Source: Bacteroidales bacterium
GTDB taxonomy: Bacteria > Bacteroidota > Bacteroidia > Bacteroidales > UBA4417
Length of the DNA: 64,000 nucleotides
NCBI GenBank assembly: GCA_016707785.1
Contig: JADJGZ010000060.1
Coordinates: 62,001-126,000 of the forward strand
Reading direction: 5' to 3'
Each line of letters opens with the position of its first letter. Position 1 is the stretch's first letter. Positions 56,449 to 63,930 of this stretch are shown here, piece by piece. A model generated the notes under the pieces. The model was not told where the DNA came from, ran no database searches, and was given only the letters and a program-made list of their open reading frames with translations. Made by a program: the position numbers and the translations under genes.

Positions 56449-58688
56449 GATTCGGTCTCCTTTCCGGGATCATTAGTTAAAAACGTCACAAAATTTCCTC
56501 TCATTCCGGTTCCACCCATAATGGGATCTGTCATCACCCGCGTAATGAGTTCAGTATCATTCACTCCACGACCATAAGCATTCTTCAGAGGCGCATGATG
56601 GTGTCCAAATCCATGGACGATATAGACTGAATCCCAGCGAATTCTTTCTGTTACCCTGACCTTGACCGGGAAAGTGGAAATAACACCATCCTGGTTTTTA
56701 AGCCAAACATACTGGTCCTTTTTTAACCCCCACAATTCAGCCACCTGCGGATTTACCCAAACAGCATTTTCCGGCATTAAAGCTACCAGGTTGGGATTGT
56801 TGGCAGTCCTGCTGAAAGTATGCATGGGGGCCCTTCCATAAATCAGACGGTAGAAGCCTTCCTGAGGTTCAGGGTGGGCAGTATATTCTGGCATAGGACT
56901 GAATCCTGCAGCCTCCAGTGAATGAGAATACAATTGAATTTTCCCGGTAGGTGTTTTAAAGGCAATGGGTTCACCCTTTTTCGCATAGACAGGCTTGGTC
57001 CTGGGCATCTTTTTAACCCCTATTTTTTCCAATTCAGTTAAAGAAAGGCCAACCTGTTTTAATTGCCAGTCCAATACCTCTTTATAATCTTTATAATTGA
57101 AATACTCATCCAGACCAAGCCTGATACCAATTTCCCTTGCCATCCACCATGCAGGTTTGGTCTCATAAAGCGGTTCAACAGCAGGCATCCTGAGAGCGAG
57201 GGTTGGTTCCCTGTGTGCCGTATCCCTGATGTCATCATAACGTTCAAGATAGGTACATTCAGGAAGTACAACATCAGCATAACCGGTTATTTCCATGGGC
57301 ATGGTATCGATCACCACCATCAGGTCCAGATTCTGAACCGCTTTGGCAAATAAATCCTTGTCGGGAATGGCAATAGGCAGGTTTGTTCCCGACACGAACC
57401 AACCCTTGATGTTTTTTTCCCTTCCCGGTTTAGGAACCGAAGCTTCCATAATGGTTGTAGTTACAGCCATATTTGCAAGAGGGTAACGACCTTCAAGTGT
57501 ATCTTTCCAGCTCCAGCGGGGAGCAGGATACTCAGGATGAGGGAATTCGGGCAATTTGAATCCTTCCTTGAAGAAGAACCCGCCCCTGTTACCCCAGGTA
57601 CCCAGTAAAGCATTCAGAATACCAATTGCTCGTGTGCGTTGAACATCATCACCATACCATGTAGCATGACGGCCCGGATGAACAACAACAGAGGGAGCGG
57701 CTGCAGCCATTTCCCTGGCTGTTTGCCTGATGATTTCCGGCTTAATAGTTGTAATCCCATAAGCCCATTCGGGTGTAAATGTGCTCACGTGCTGCCTTAA
57801 TTCATCCAGCCCTTCAGTATTCATTTTCACATACTCCTCATTGTATATTTCTTCATTGATAAGTACGTGTATCCATGACAAAAGCAGGGCAATATCTGTA
57901 GCCGGTTTGATAGGCAACCAGTATTTTGATTTTGATGCAGCAGTGGAAAGCCTTGGGTCAACAGTAATAATAACTGCTCCCTTATCAATAGCTTCACTCA
58001 TCTCCTGCACCTGTCCGTTATGCATGTTTTCTCCAATATGAGCGCCAATAAGTACAAGACAGCGGGTATCCCTGATATCGGTGACTTCAGGACTAGAGAC
58101 TGATTCTCCAAAAGTAGCTTCCAGGCCGATGTCGCGTGGACCCCTGCATTGAGCGAAAGAAGGAGCGGCAGTATTCGTTGATCCATAAGCATTTAGAAGA
58201 TGAGTAAAATAATGCCCTGAAGACCCATGATAGAACAGTGCCATACTTTCTGGTCCATGCTCTGATGCAATAGACTTCATTTTCGAGGCAATGAAATCCA
58301 GTGCTTCTTCCCAGCCAACTTCTTTATAGGTTTGTTTACCATCCTTTATAACGCGCATCAATGGTTTCTTAAGGCGATCAGGGTCAGAAAACATCCCCAC
58401 TCCACCGGTTCCCCTTGGACAAAGTCTGCCATTACACTGGGGATCATCATCGTTTCCAATGATCTTTTTAATTGTACCATCGTCGGCCACATAAGCCCAA
58501 CCGGCACATTTCCAGAAACACACCTCACAATAGGTGGGAAAACGTTTCAGCACCGGGGATTCATCCTCAGTACCACCAAACAGGCTTTCGAGCGGGGTAC
58601 CCAGGACATACTTGGCAGCTCCGCCAATGGCTGCAGTAGCCCCCAGTCCCAAGGCACTGATTTTGATAAAATCTCTTCTTGTTTTCAT
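56445..58688 (-). CDS. psrA: Molybdopterin oxidoreductase catalytic subunit, polysulfide/thiosulfate reductase type
   Basis: 747 residues. Tat signal (TRRDFIKISALGLG), [4Fe-4S] ligands C54, C57, C61 and C90 (CEVCFWKC...CPRG), a likely Mo-ligand Cys at C181 (SFAQCRGPRD), and the molybdopterin fold through the C-terminal domain IYGRAPMHTF, VWVNPQVAELWGLKKDQYVWLKN. With PsrB and PsrC-type partners this is a CISM complex reducing polysulfide, thiosulfate or tetrathionate at quinol expense. YeeE/YedE and rhodanese genes in the same operon favour a sulfur substrate; arsenate or selenate are less likely alternatives. Confidence 0.9.
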   Translation of the reverse strand: MKTRRDFIKISALGLGATAAIGGAAKYVLGTPLESLFGGTEDESPVLKRFPTYCEVCFWKCAGWAYVADDGTIKKIIGNDDDPQCNGRLCPRGTGGVGMFSDPDRLKKPLMRVIKDGKQTYKEVGWEEALDFIASKMKSIASEHGPESMALFYHGSSGHYFTHLLNAYGSTNTAAPSFAQCRGPRDIGLEATFGESVSSPEVTDIRDTRCLVLIGAHIGENMHNGQVQEMSEAIDKGAVIITVDPRLSTAASKSKYWLPIKPATDIALLLSWIHVLINEEIYNEEYVKMNTEGLDELRQHVSTFTPEWAYGITTIKPEIIRQTAREMAAAAPSVVVHPGRHATWYGDDVQRTRAIGILNALLGTWGNRGGFFFKEGFKLPEFPHPEYPAPRWSWKDTLEGRYPLANMAVTTTIMEASVPKPGREKNIKGWFVSGTNLPIAIPDKDLFAKAVQNLDLMVVIDTMPMEITGYADVVLPECTYLERYDDIRDTAHREPTLALRMPAVEPLYETKPAWWMAREIGIRLGLDEYFNYKDYKEVLDWQLKQVGLSLTELEKIGVKKMPRTKPVYAKKGEPIAFKTPTGKIQLYSHSLEAAGFSPMPEYTAHPEPQEGFYRLIYGRAPMHTFSRTANNPNLVALMPENAVWVNPQVAELWGLKKDQYVWLKNQDGVISTFPVKVRVTERIRWDSVYIVHGFGHHHAPLKNAYGRGVNDTELITRVMTDPIMGGTGMRGNFVTFLTNDPGKETES

Positions 58689-58756
58689 GCAATCATTGTT
58701 TGAGATTTTCAGAAAAAACTCCCATCAATTCTTCTCTTGTTATTCGAGTAACAAAA

Positions 58757-58787
58757 CAAAAGTAGCGTAAACATTATGATATGCAAA
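58757..58787 (-). promoter_or_regulatory. Promoter of psr-type operon (TTG -33 box, 19-base spacer, TACTTTTG -7 box)
   Basis: On the minus strand TTTTTTG, a 19-base spacer and TACTTTTG match both halves of the Bacteroidota promoter. It heads the seven-gene operon with a leader of about 60 bases before the psrA ATG at 58688. Confidence 0.6.
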
Positions 58788-58792
58788 AAATC

Positions 58793-59017
58793 ACATTACT
58801 TACATACGATATCCAACTGCCTGATTATAAATACATTAAAAAATATTAAATTTATCATAATCATATCTATATATATAACACACTGTTTATATGACACTTA
58901 CACAGATTCTAAGAACAATTCTAAATAGAGCAAAAATTATTTATATACTTGATTTTGAAGCACTTAATTTATCCTTAAGATACTCAGGATAATTTATGCT
59001 TTCCGACATAAAAATTG
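58793..59017. other. AT-rich divergent intergenic region, no gene seen
   Basis: Very AT-rich spacer between the psr-type operon and the Rieske gene, with runs such as ATATCTATATATATAAC near 58863. Apart from the flanking promoter and FNR-like box, no coding or RNA feature was recognised. Confidence 0.4.
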
Positions 59018-59031
59018 TTGACATATATCAA
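59018..59031. promoter_or_regulatory. FNR/CRP-type operator (TTGACATATATCAA)
   Basis: A 14-base inverted repeat TTGAC-ATAT-ATCAA, one base from the FNR consensus TTGAT-N4-ATCAA, 74 bases before the Rieske ATG and ~250 bases from the divergent psr-type promoter. It suggests control by a CRP/FNR-family regulator responding to oxygen or nitric oxide. Confidence 0.6.
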
Positions 59032-59104
59032 TCAATGTACCGGAGAATAAACAGTTGCGGTCAATTTGAAAACTATTAGTTTTGATGCCCGGATTCAGAA
59101 GCAG

Positions 59105-59515
59105 ATGAATAATACGAAAATCAGCCGAAAAGCTTTTCTTTCTTCAGCCAGCCTAATATTAATGGCTGTTATGGTATATTTATGGGAACGAATGATTCGG
59201 AGAATGGAGGCAAGCCGGGTAAGCCGAAAAGAAATAAGGGGAATCAACAATTTAAAAGAGGGGGTAACTTTTTTTGAAGGCTTTTATCTTTATTCGGATA
59301 ATAAAATCACAAGAGCGTTTTCTTCCACCTGCACTCATGCCGGTTGTTTGTTAACTAAGGAGGAAAATGGCCTTATACTTTGCCCTTGCCATGGATCTGG
59401 TTTTGAGGCTTCAACAGGCAGAGTCCTCAAAGGTCCGGCACTAAAACCTCTGAAACCTTTAATCTGCAAGATTGATAAGCAGTCGAATGAATGGATTGTT
59501 TTACTGTCAGAGTAA
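59105..59515 (+). CDS. Membrane-anchored Rieske [2Fe-2S] protein
   Basis: 136 residues from the ATG at 59105; a TTG at 59066 is the alternative start. One N-terminal helix (FLSSASLILMAVMVYLW) after a KISRKAF stretch, then a bc1-like Rieske motif: C76-T-H78-A-G-C81 and C93-P-C95-H96-G-S-G, with C76, H78, C93, H96 as cluster ligands and C81/C95 able to form the disulfide. No cytochrome b is nearby, so its electron partner is unknown. The FNR-like box upstream suggests oxygen-linked regulation. Confidence 0.85.
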   Translation: MNNTKISRKAFLSSASLILMAVMVYLWERMIRRMEASRVSRKEIRGINNLKEGVTFFEGFYLYSDNKITRAFSSTCTHAGCLLTKEENGLILCPCHGSGFEASTGRVLKGPALKPLKPLICKIDKQSNEWIVLLSE

Positions 59516-59587
59516 TTGGTTCCTTTTGCAAGGTAAATTGGACAAACGAGCCGCAATAAATAGAATTTTACTTAATTGGGTAAAATT

Positions 59588-59625
59588 AAAAATCCACAAC
59601 ACAGATTAATCTGAATGTGGATTTT
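59588..59625. terminator. Bidirectional terminator between Rieske and DUF302 genes
   Basis: Inverted repeat AAAATCCACA / TGTGGATTTT with a further inner CAGATT/AATCTG pairing, A-rich on the left and T-rich on the right, located between two convergent genes. Confidence 0.75.
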
Positions 59626-59649
59626 CATCACCTCTAAAAACAAGAATTT

Positions 59650-60048
59650 TCAGGATCCAAGTGCCGCATCAATAATTGATAATGATCCTGTTGCGGCCTC
59701 CACCATGATACCTGCTACAGATTCAGGAAGGAAACCTGCCATTGCTTCTGCATTCATTACTGACAGGTAAGTTATACCATCTTCCTTTTCATAAACAGAA
59801 ATCCTGCAGGGCATAAATACTGAAATTGACCTTTCATGGTTAAGCTCCAGTATTTTACCAGCCAGTTCAGGTTTACACAGTTCAATTACTTTAACAGGCA
59901 TTACAACTTTACCTGACTTTGCTAATGTTTGCTGCAGATCATGTACAGCCGGAACCTTCCAATTCTGCCTTTCTGATTCAGCAACTATCAATTCAGCCGT
60001 CTTTTCCACACTATATGGACTTGCTTTTTCAATCAATATTCCACTCAT
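59650..60048 (-). CDS. DUF302 domain protein
   Basis: 132 residues from the ATG at 60048 (ATG at 60066 also possible). VMPVKVIELCKPELAGKILE and ISVFMPCRISVYEKEDGITYLS match DUF302, a small fold found with sulfur and redox genes. C at the FMPCRI position is conserved in the family and may bind a ligand or persulfide; function is unknown. Last gene of the thioredoxin-type operon. Confidence 0.85.
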   Translation of the reverse strand: MSGILIEKASPYSVEKTAELIVAESERQNWKVPAVHDLQQTLAKSGKVVMPVKVIELCKPELAGKILELNHERSISVFMPCRISVYEKEDGITYLSVMNAEAMAGFLPESVAGIMVEAATGSLSIIDAALGS

Positions 60049-60071
60049 AATTACCTGTTTGAACATATTTA

Positions 60072-60311
60072 TTAACACTTACTTCCACATGAACTGTTCA
60101 ACGCATAGTATCCCAAAGCAGCACCAAACAGCATACTCATATAAGGATTACTGGTTATTGCACAGGTTCCTGAACTGCAACCAATGTAATAATAATAGAG
60201 AAAGCCCAATACTCCCCCTGCTATAGCTCCACCAACCGGTTTCCAGAACCAGGAAGAACGCAGGGCAATCCTGATTGAGTTTATTTTTCCGTTTTTTTCT
60301 TCAGTTTCCAT
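60072..60311 (-). CDS. DUF6132-family small membrane protein with C-terminal CGSKC
   Basis: 79 residues with two helices (GGAIAGGVLGFLYYYYIG and MSMLFGAALGYYAL). Cysteines at C45, C50 (GCSSGTC) and C75, C79 (CGSKC end); the last residue is Cys. It resembles YtxH-like/DUF6132 proteins, whose genes often lie with rhodanese and thioredoxin genes. The paired cysteines facing the same side suggest thiol or sulfane-sulfur chemistry (inference). Confidence 0.75.
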   Translation of the reverse strand: METEEKNGKINSIRIALRSSWFWKPVGGAIAGGVLGFLYYYYIGCSSGTCAITSNPYMSMLFGAALGYYALNSSCGSKC

Positions 60312-60313
60312 TT

Positions 60314-60596
60314 CTAAATCTCTTCAGTTTCAACCACTTTCGCAAGGATATCAGCATAAGGCAAAATCAGTAAAGTTTTACCTTCAAATTCAATTTCAGT
60401 CCCGCCATATTGTTTGAAAATCACCAGGTCACCGGGCCTGGTTTCAGCATTTTCAATGGCGCTCATTGCGACAATACGGGCAAACTTTGGTTTTTCCAGC
60501 AGTATCAGGAATAATAATACCTGAAGCTGTTTTTTGCGTACCGGAATTTGTGATATCCAGCACAACATTCTGATTTACCGGGGCTAATTCTTTCAT
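60314..60596 (-). CDS. Orphan GroES-like co-chaperonin, one-base frameshift
   Basis: Starts MKELAPVNQNVVLDI at the ATG 60596, with a mobile-loop-like segment (TNSGTQKTASGIIIPDTAG), then FARIVAMSAIENAETRPGDLVIFKQYGGTEIEFEGK and LPYADILAKVVE, as in GroES. A run of five T on the plus strand (60491-60495) breaks the frame; one base fewer gives a continuous protein of about 93 residues. No groEL is adjacent, unlike the usual groES-groEL pair. The operon is otherwise redox/sulfur, so a dedicated folding role is possible. Confidence 0.8.
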
Positions 60597-60604
60597 TTGT
60601 TTTG

Positions 60605-61108
60605 TTATTTAATATTTTGACCTATGTTAAATTGAAGGCTCCCATTAGGGCATGCCTCCACACATTTTAAACATTTTGAACAGGTAAAACTCTCTGCAGG
60701 ATTGTCCTTACCTTTCTTATAAAGACTGTATGTTGCCGGCTCCAGTGCTGTGATGTAACATTCCTTATCACAGATACCACAGTTTTTACAAGTGCTGTAA
60801 TTGACCTTTATACCAAGAAGCGAAAACCGGTTTAAAGCACCCTGAATCCAGGCAATCGGACATCCTAACTTATGATATTGGTACATCTGTCGAAATTTCT
60901 GGTCGGGATTCAGGCCCATCATGAACTCCATAACTACACCCATTGGACACATCCAGCGACAGAAAACTTTTCCGAAAACTACTCCTGTTACTGCACCTGC
61001 CAAAACCAGGTACCAAAGTGAAAGCTTGTACTGGTATACAAGTATGAAGATCACAAGTCCTATCGCAATTTGGATTAAGGTTCGTTTTCCAATCAGTAAT
61101 TTCAGCAT
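60605..61108 (-). CDS. NapH-like membrane ferredoxin (4Fe-4S)
   Basis: 167 residues from the ATG at 61108 (a GTG 30 bases upstream is possible). Two helices (IQIAIGLVIFILVYQY and WYLVLAGAVTGVVFG), then FCRWMCPMG, and two [4Fe-4S] motifs CKNCGICDKEC and CSKCLKCVEAC with CP. This is the NapH/CcoG-type arrangement of quinol-linked electron transfer. It may supply electrons from the quinone pool to the thioredoxin or thiol partners around it. Confidence 0.85.
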   Translation of the reverse strand: MLKLLIGKRTLIQIAIGLVIFILVYQYKLSLWYLVLAGAVTGVVFGKVFCRWMCPMGVVMEFMMGLNPDQKFRQMYQYHKLGCPIAWIQGALNRFSLLGIKVNYSTCKNCGICDKECYITALEPATYSLYKKGKDNPAESFTCSKCLKCVEACPNGSLQFNIGQNIK

Positions 61109-61142
61109 TTTCCGTTGCTTATAAGTATGAAAAAGCACTAAG

Positions 61143-61726
61143 CTATCCCTGTATTTCCAGTAATTCCTTTAGGCGAGCCTGATTGAATCCAACAATCATT
61201 TGCCCGTTAATCTCTGTCTGGGGCACTCCCTGTTGCCCGCTCATCCTTACCATCTCTTTAGCAGCTGCATCATCCTGTGAAACATCTATTTCGGTATAAT
61301 TGATCCCGTTCTTTCGAAGAAAAGCTTTTAATGTATTACACCAGGAACAGGTGGGAGTTGTATACACTCTGACCGATTTTGATGGTTTGTCGTCAACATT
61401 TGCCTGTGCTGAGAATACTGCATTTTCAGCTATTGCTTTATAATAATCTTCACCCTGGCAACCCTTAATCACATTGGCAAATTCACCATTCTGAAAAAGG
61501 AGAAGTGCCGGGACTGAAGTAATACCATAACGTTCATGTATATCCCTCACTGTATTTACATCAGCATACATTACCCTGAAATCAGTATTTTCAATTTCCT
61601 CAACTCCTGTCAGGCTTTTTAATGCACATTCACTCACCTCACTTCCTGCCTTGTACAGTAATAAAAAGTCCGGGCAACTCCTTCTTTTTTATCCTGGAAA
61701 TCATTTAATGAAACGATGGCTTCCAT
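61143..61726 (-). CDS. Thioredoxin-like/glutaredoxin fusion protein, one-base frameshift
   Basis: The N-terminal thioredoxin-like domain (from the ATG at 61726, MEAIVSLNDFQDKKEG) has the active-site Cys pair degenerated to GSEVSEC, a single Cys, so it is probably non-catalytic or a one-Cys form; FRVMYADVNTVRDIHERYGITSVPALLLF is the thioredoxin cis-Pro region. The C-terminal half is a glutaredoxin domain with TTPTCSWCNTL (CxxC) and QGVPQTEINGQ. The frame is lost between 61669 and 61674, where one G added to the GGG run would join VAPDFLLLYKAGSEVSEC. Confidence 0.8.
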
Positions 61727-61731
61727 AATTC

Positions 61732-62154
61732 TTACAATGCTTTTTTAATTTGTTTGATCAGGAAATCTTTAGGCTTTACACCCACAAAACGGTCAATCTC
61801 TTTTCCATTTTTAAGGAGAAGAAGGGTAGGGATATTCCTGACCGAGAATTTTGCTGAAAGTTGCTGATGCTCTTCAACATTCACCTTACAAATCCTGGCA
61901 TCATCTCCGATTTCTTCAGCCACTTCATTCAGAATAGGTGCCATCATTTTACAAGGCATACACCAGGATGCCCAGAAATCGATCAGTACCACTCCAGAAC
62001 GGGTATGTTGCTGAAAATTCCCAGGGTTCAAAGTAATTAACCTGGAACTATCCGGAACCTGGGGCATGTTTTTGAGTTTTCGGGCAGCAAAATATAGATA
62101 GGCTATAGCACCCACTATAATTGCCAGAACCAGCAAGATGATTGAAGTTGACAT
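61732..62154 (-). CDS. trxA: Membrane-anchored thioredoxin
   Basis: 140 residues: an N-terminal helix (IILLVLAIIVGAIAYLYF) and a thioredoxin fold with FWASWCMPC (C65, C68), KVNVEEHQQLSAKFSVRNIPTLLLL (cis-Pro). The catalytic side may face the periplasm or the cytoplasm; a neighbour TrxB makes a reduced, cytoplasmic form plausible, while the helix suggests membrane attachment. Confidence 0.88.
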   Translation of the reverse strand: MSTSIILLVLAIIVGAIAYLYFAARKLKNMPQVPDSSRLITLNPGNFQQHTRSGVVLIDFWASWCMPCKMMAPILNEVAEEIGDDARICKVNVEEHQQLSAKFSVRNIPTLLLLKNGKEIDRFVGVKPKDFLIKQIKKAL

Positions 62155-62157
62155 AAG

Positions 62158-63117
62158 TTAAACCGTTAAATTCATTTTTAAGTTTTGTTTCTTTTGATGA
62201 AGATAGTCAGCAGCAGCTAATGCAGCAATTGTAGCTTCTCCGACAGCAGTAGTCACTTGTCTGTATTTCTTGGCAATAGAATCCCCTGCGGCAAAAACAC
62301 CTTTAACATCTGTAGCCATATCTTTATCAACTATGATCTCCTTCCACTTATTCAAGCCCACTTTTCCTTCCAGCATTTCAGTATTTGGTACATAGCCAAT
62401 AAAAATGAACACACCATCAGTATCGAATTCTTCGGAGACTCCTGTTTTCAAATCTTTGATTACAGCACCTTTCAGACGATCATCACCATAGAACCGGGTG
62501 ATGATTGATTCAAGCCGGATATTAATTTTCGGATGACTTATTGCTTCCTCAATTGCATATTCAAAAGCCTGGAAATGGTCAAACTGGTGGACCAGCGTAA
62601 CTTTTGAGGCATATTTGGTAAGTGAAACAGCTTCTTCCAGTGCTGAATTTCCTCCTCCAACAACTACTATTTCCTTATCGGTAAAAAAGTCCCCATCACA
62701 AGTTGCACAATAAGAGATTCCCTGTCCTTTAAAGGTATCTTCACCGGGCACGTTCAGACTTCTCGAACGACCACCGGGCGTGAGGATTACTGCATCGGCA
62801 GTATAAGTGACTCCATTCTGTGTAACTACCTTTTTTTCATCTTCATTGAGAAACAAATCAAGTATAGGTGTATTACCAATGATCTTACAACCAAAAGCCC
62901 TGGCCTGGTTACGCATAACACCTGCAAGCTGATAGCCACTCATACTTTCTACACCTGGATAATTTGCAATTTCATGGGTGAGCACCATCTGTCCGCCAAT
63001 GGTTCCTGCATCGATAATCAGGGTTTTCATCCTTGCACGCGACAGGTAAATCCCTGCAGTTAGACCTGCAGGGCCTGCACCAACAATGATTACATCGAAA
63101 TGAGTATCAGGATTCAT
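62158..63117 (-). CDS. trxB: Thioredoxin reductase
   Basis: 319 residues from the ATG at 63117; the longer frame from 63141 would overlap the next gene. FAD GAGPAG, active-site CATC at C137/C140 in SYCATCDGDFF, NAD(P) GGGNSALEE and the C-terminal GVFAAGDS. It reduces thioredoxin using NADPH. Three bases separate it from trxA and four from the upstream gene. Confidence 0.93.
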   Translation of the reverse strand: MNPDTHFDVIIVGAGPAGLTAGIYLSRARMKTLIIDAGTIGGQMVLTHEIANYPGVESMSGYQLAGVMRNQARAFGCKIIGNTPILDLFLNEDEKKVVTQNGVTYTADAVILTPGGRSRSLNVPGEDTFKGQGISYCATCDGDFFTDKEIVVVGGGNSALEEAVSLTKYASKVTLVHQFDHFQAFEYAIEEAISHPKINIRLESIITRFYGDDRLKGAVIKDLKTGVSEEFDTDGVFIFIGYVPNTEMLEGKVGLNKWKEIIVDKDMATDVKGVFAAGDSIAKKYRQVTTAVGEATIAALAAADYLHQKKQNLKMNLTV

Positions 63118-63121
63118 CGAA

Positions 63122-63475
63122 TTACTTTTGAGGAGCACCAAACTGTTCGTTAAGGATAGAGGTAACCTGGCTCATCGACTGAATGCTGGAGGTTGCTTTT
63201 ACTACCACACCTTTTTTATAGTACATAGTGAAAGGAATTCCCATAAAACTGCGGCATTCCGGAGCATTACGAATTACATGAGATTCAGGATTATCAAATT
63301 CCATATCATAGAACTTAACATGAGGATAATCGCCTTCTATCTGTTCCATGATTCCATATACAGGAATACACATCGGACCCATTCGTCCGCAACAGATCAT
63401 TACATTTTCATTTTCGCTGATGGCTTTCTGATGCTGTTCAGCTGTAAGCAGATGATTTAAATTTGTGTAAAGCAT
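63122..63475 (-). CDS. Thioredoxin-fold protein with unusual CCGRMGPMC site
   Basis: 117 residues. A thioredoxin-like beta-alpha-beta start carries C28-C29-G-R-M-G-P-M-C36, with a seven-residue spacing in place of CxxC, and PECRSFMGIPFTMYY has the cis-Pro region with an extra Cys at 74. First gene of the operon, immediately before trxB, so TrxB may be its reductant. Unrecognised subfamily. Confidence 0.75.
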   Translation of the reverse strand: MLYTNLNHLLTAEQHQKAISENENVMICCGRMGPMCIPVYGIMEQIEGDYPHVKFYDMEFDNPESHVIRNAPECRSFMGIPFTMYYKKGVVVKATSSIQSMSQVTSILNEQFGAPQK

Positions 63476-63510
63476 GATTGTATTTATTTATGTAGATTAT
63501 TGTATTTATA

Positions 63511-63675
63511 GTACCGTGTGCTGAGTGCCGTGTGCTGAGTGCCGTGTGCTGAGTGCCGTGTGCTGAGTGCCGTGTGCTGAGTGCCGTGTGCTGAGTGCTG
63601 AGTGCTGAGTGCTGAGTGCCGTGTGCCGAGGTGCCGTGTGCCGTGTGCCGTGTGCCGTGTGCTGAGTGCTGAGTG
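63511..63675. repeat. Tandem 7-mer array (GTGCTGA / GTGCCGT)
   Basis: About 23 near-perfect 7-base units, GTGCTGA and GTGCCGT, often alternating as a 14-base composite, between the thioredoxin-type operon and the OsmC-like gene. Its reverse complement matches the ACGGCAC/TCAGCAC words of the 21.8-kb array. Confidence 0.85.
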
Positions 63676-63753
63676 ACCCGAGATGGGGCCATTGGCTTCG
63701 GGCTTCAGGATATAAATTCCAGATCCCTGGTATTAGCAAATTTCTTCATCTGC

Positions 63754-63846
63754 TCATCTCCTCATCTCCTAATCTCCTAATCTCCTAATCTCCTAATCTC
63801 CTAATCTCCTAATCTCCTCATTTTCAAATTTTCAAATTTTCAAATT
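63754..63846. repeat. 8-mer tandem arrays (AATCTCCT and TTTTCAAA)
   Basis: CATCTCCT twice, then about eight AATCTCCT units, followed by three TTTTCAAA units. All have a period of eight. Confidence 0.85.
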
Positions 63847-63867
63847 GACTAATTCCCTCATCTCCAA

Positions 63868-63930
63868 GCCAAAGGCTTCTTTTCGGGAAATTGTCGAATT
63901 GTCGAATTGTCAAATTGTCGAATTGTCGAA
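63868..63930. repeat. Inverted copy of 21.67-21.73 kb module plus 8-mer array
   Basis: The 25-base module GCCAAAGGCTTC...GGGAAATT (63868-63892) followed by five TTGTCGAA-type units (63891-63930). The reverse complement aligns with 21669-21730 over about 62 bases, including five 8-mers in both places. Confidence 0.8.

Noticed and set aside
58793..59017. Small RNA or tRNA in the AT-rich spacer
   Set aside because: No cloverleaf or stable hairpin with conserved bases was found.
63511..63675. CRISPR array
   Set aside because: Repeat units are 7 bases, without 25-40 base spacers, and no cas gene is nearby.
63438..63739. Minus-strand open frames over the 7-mer array rich in TAHG/SAHGT repeats
   Set aside because: They are produced by the tandem 7-base repeat, read in several frames equally, with no start context or domain; the period of 7 shifts frame every unit.
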